From positions 1-15,827 of the forward strand of contig JALSJL010000284.1 of assembly GCA_026989405.1 (NCBI GenBank): DNA of 15,827 nucleotides, in the 5' to 3' direction. Position 1 is the stretch's first letter. The number at the start of each line of letters is the position of its first letter. Positions 14,809 to 15,827 of the stretch are shown one piece after another. Source of the stretch: Marinosulfonomonas sp. GTDB taxonomy: Bacteria > Pseudomonadota > Alphaproteobacteria > Rhodobacterales > Rhodobacteraceae. The notes under the pieces were generated by a model that made no database searches, was not told the origin of the DNA, and saw only the letters and a program-made list of their open reading frames with translations. The position numbers and the translations under genes are program-made.

Positions 14809-15416
14809 TGCGCAGGTTTTCCGGCGACAAACTGGTCATTGCTTCCCACAACAAGGGAAAATTGCGCGAAATTTCTGCCCTTGTTGCGCCTTTCGGTGTT
14901 ACCGCGATCCCGGTGACCGATTTCGGTCTCGAAGAGCCGGAGGAAACCGAAGACACATTTGTCGGCAATGCCCGGATCAAGGCACATTTCGCAGCCAGGG
15001 AAACCGGCTTGCCCGCGCTTTCGGATGACAGCGGGATCATGGTTGACGCACTGGACGGAGCGCCCGGCGTCTACACCGCGGACTGGGCCGAAACGCCGGC
15101 CGGCCGTGATTTTCCGATGGCGATGAAGAAAGTCTGGGACCTGCTTGAAGCAAAACACGCTCCCGAACCCCGAACGGCGCATTTTTGCGCCACGCTGTGT
15201 CTGGCCTGGCCGGACGGGCATGATGAAATATTTGAAGGGCGTGTATCCGGTCGACTGGTCTGGCCGATGCGGGGCGAACGCGGGTTCGGATTTGATCCGG
15301 TCTTTCTTCCCGACGGCGAAACCGAAACCTTTGGTGAAATGGATCCGGCAAGAAAGCATGCGATGAGCCACAGAGCAGAGGCGTTTGCCAAACTGGTCGC
15401 AGGTTGTTTTGCCTGA
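14808..15416 (+). CDS. rdgB: Non-canonical purine NTP pyrophosphatase (RdgB/HAM1 family)
   Basis: The 202-residue enzyme hydrolyses dITP, ITP and XTP to monophosphates, keeping deaminated purines out of nucleic acid. Family motifs are present in order: SHNKGK (13-18) for the triphosphate, the EEPEETEDTFVGNA segment (42-55), SDDSG (72-76) with catalytic/metal acidic residues, GFGFDPVF for the base pocket, and SHRAEAF near the C-terminus. Length is usual. The start ATG shares its A with the end of the rph TGA (TGATG), so expression depends on rph translation; no separate Shine-Dalgarno sequence is evident. The next gene, hemW, begins 8 bases before this stop. The gene order rph-rdgB-hemW is common in alphaproteobacteria by recollection. 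Confidence 0.96.
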   Translation: MRRFSGDKLVIASHNKGKLREISALVAPFGVTAIPVTDFGLEEPEETEDTFVGNARIKAHFAARETGLPALSDDSGIMVDALDGAPGVYTADWAETPAGRDFPMAMKKVWDLLEAKHAPEPRTAHFCATLCLAWPDGHDEIFEGRVSGRLVWPMRGERGFGFDPVFLPDGETETFGEMDPARKHAMSHRAEAFAKLVAGCFA

Positions 15417-15827
15417 AAACTGGCAGATCGGCGGCTTTGGGCTGTATGTTCACTGGCCCTTCTGCAAGGCAAAGTGCCCCTATTGCGATTTCAATTCTCA
15501 TGTTGCATCGGGTGTGGATGTCGCGCGCTGGCAGGCTGCCTTTCTTTCCGAAATTGACCGTGTCGGCGCCCAAACCGGGGGGCGTATTCTGGAGAGCGTC
15601 TTTTTCGGTGGCGGCACGCCAAGCCTCATGCCGCCAGACCTTGTTGCGGCGATCCTCGAGAAAGTTGCGCGGACCTGGCCCAGAACCAATGCTTTCGAGG
15701 TTACTCTCGAAGCCAACCCGACATCTGTCGAGGCCGGGCGGTTTCGCGGCTTTCGCGATGCCGGCGTCAATCGTGTATCGATCGGCATCCAGGCGCTGAA
15801 TGATCGCGACCTGAAAGCACTGGGCCG
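15409..15827 (+). CDS. hemW: HemW, radical-SAM heme chaperone, partial at C-terminus
   Basis: 139 complete codons are visible before the right edge; the family is about 380 residues. The radical-SAM cysteines are C19, C23 and C26 in FCKAKCPYC, followed by DFNSH, which is the HemW form. FFGGGTPS, LEANPTS and VNRVSIGIQ follow as in the SAM-binding TIM barrel. The CxxxCxxC is followed by DFNSH as in HemW, and the N-terminus is short, arguing against HemN, the oxygen-independent coproporphyrinogen dehydrogenase with which these are often confused. No ATG exists between the in-frame stop at 15364 and the conserved region. TTG at 15409 gives MPENWQIGGFGLYVHW, with AGG 5 bases upstream; TTG at 15385 is a less likely alternative. 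It overlaps rdgB by 8 bases. Confidence 0.93.
   Translation, partial: MPENWQIGGFGLYVHWPFCKAKCPYCDFNSHVASGVDVARWQAAFLSEIDRVGAQTGGRILESVFFGGGTPSLMPPDLVAAILEKVARTWPRTNAFEVTLEANPTSVEAGRFRGFRDAGVNRVSIGIQALNDRDLKALG

Overview
The window is about 15.8 kb of GC-rich chromosomal DNA. It reads as core genome from an alphaproteobacterium, most likely a Rhodobacterales (Roseobacter-group) species. This rests on protein features typical of that group (IlvA, MutS, HrcA and HemW N-termini, and a chimeric MaeB) and on the gene order hrcA-grpE converging on mutS with rph-rdgB-hemW diverging. I could not run a database search, so the taxonomic call is inference. No rRNA, tRNA, CRISPR array, insertion sequence or prophage gene was seen.

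Layout. (1) 1-1729: a response regulator/PP2C phosphatase runs off the left edge on the minus strand and is divergent from a small Hpt phosphotransfer protein. Together they look like a two-component/partner-switching signalling unit. (2) 1726-4312: ilvA (minus) and argG (plus) are divergent amino-acid genes; ilvA shares its stop tetranucleotide with the Hpt gene. (3) 4313-4842: a 530-base region without a long gene. It holds a previously easy-to-miss 45-residue basic protein gene with an extreme Shine-Dalgarno match and its own hairpin terminator, then an AT-rich patch, then a large GC-rich inverted-repeat element. (4) 4843-6464: a translationally coupled pair on the minus strand, a class IV aminotransferase followed by a sulfotransferase-like protein. 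(5) 6610-9559: an exported methionine sulfoxide reductase A converges on the malic enzyme gene maeB. (6) 9695-12902: mutS (TTG start) converges on grpE with a 26-base overlap of coding ends. (7) 12914-13975: hrcA, upstream of grpE in one operon with a good sigma70-like promoter. (8) 14095-15827: rph-rdgB-hemW, an overlapping plus-strand operon; hemW runs off the right edge.

How the genes work together. Most are housekeeping: amino-acid synthesis (ilvA, argG), carbon metabolism (maeB), DNA mismatch repair (mutS), heat-shock control and chaperone exchange (hrcA, grpE), tRNA 3' processing (rph), nucleotide-pool cleaning (rdgB) and heme insertion (hemW). The less ordinary parts are the aminotransferase/sulfotransferase pair, whose aminotransferase carries Thr where fold-type IV enzymes normally have the PLP-binding Glu, the tiny basic protein gene with its leader and terminator, the inverted-repeat element, and the Hpt plus RR-PP2C pair.
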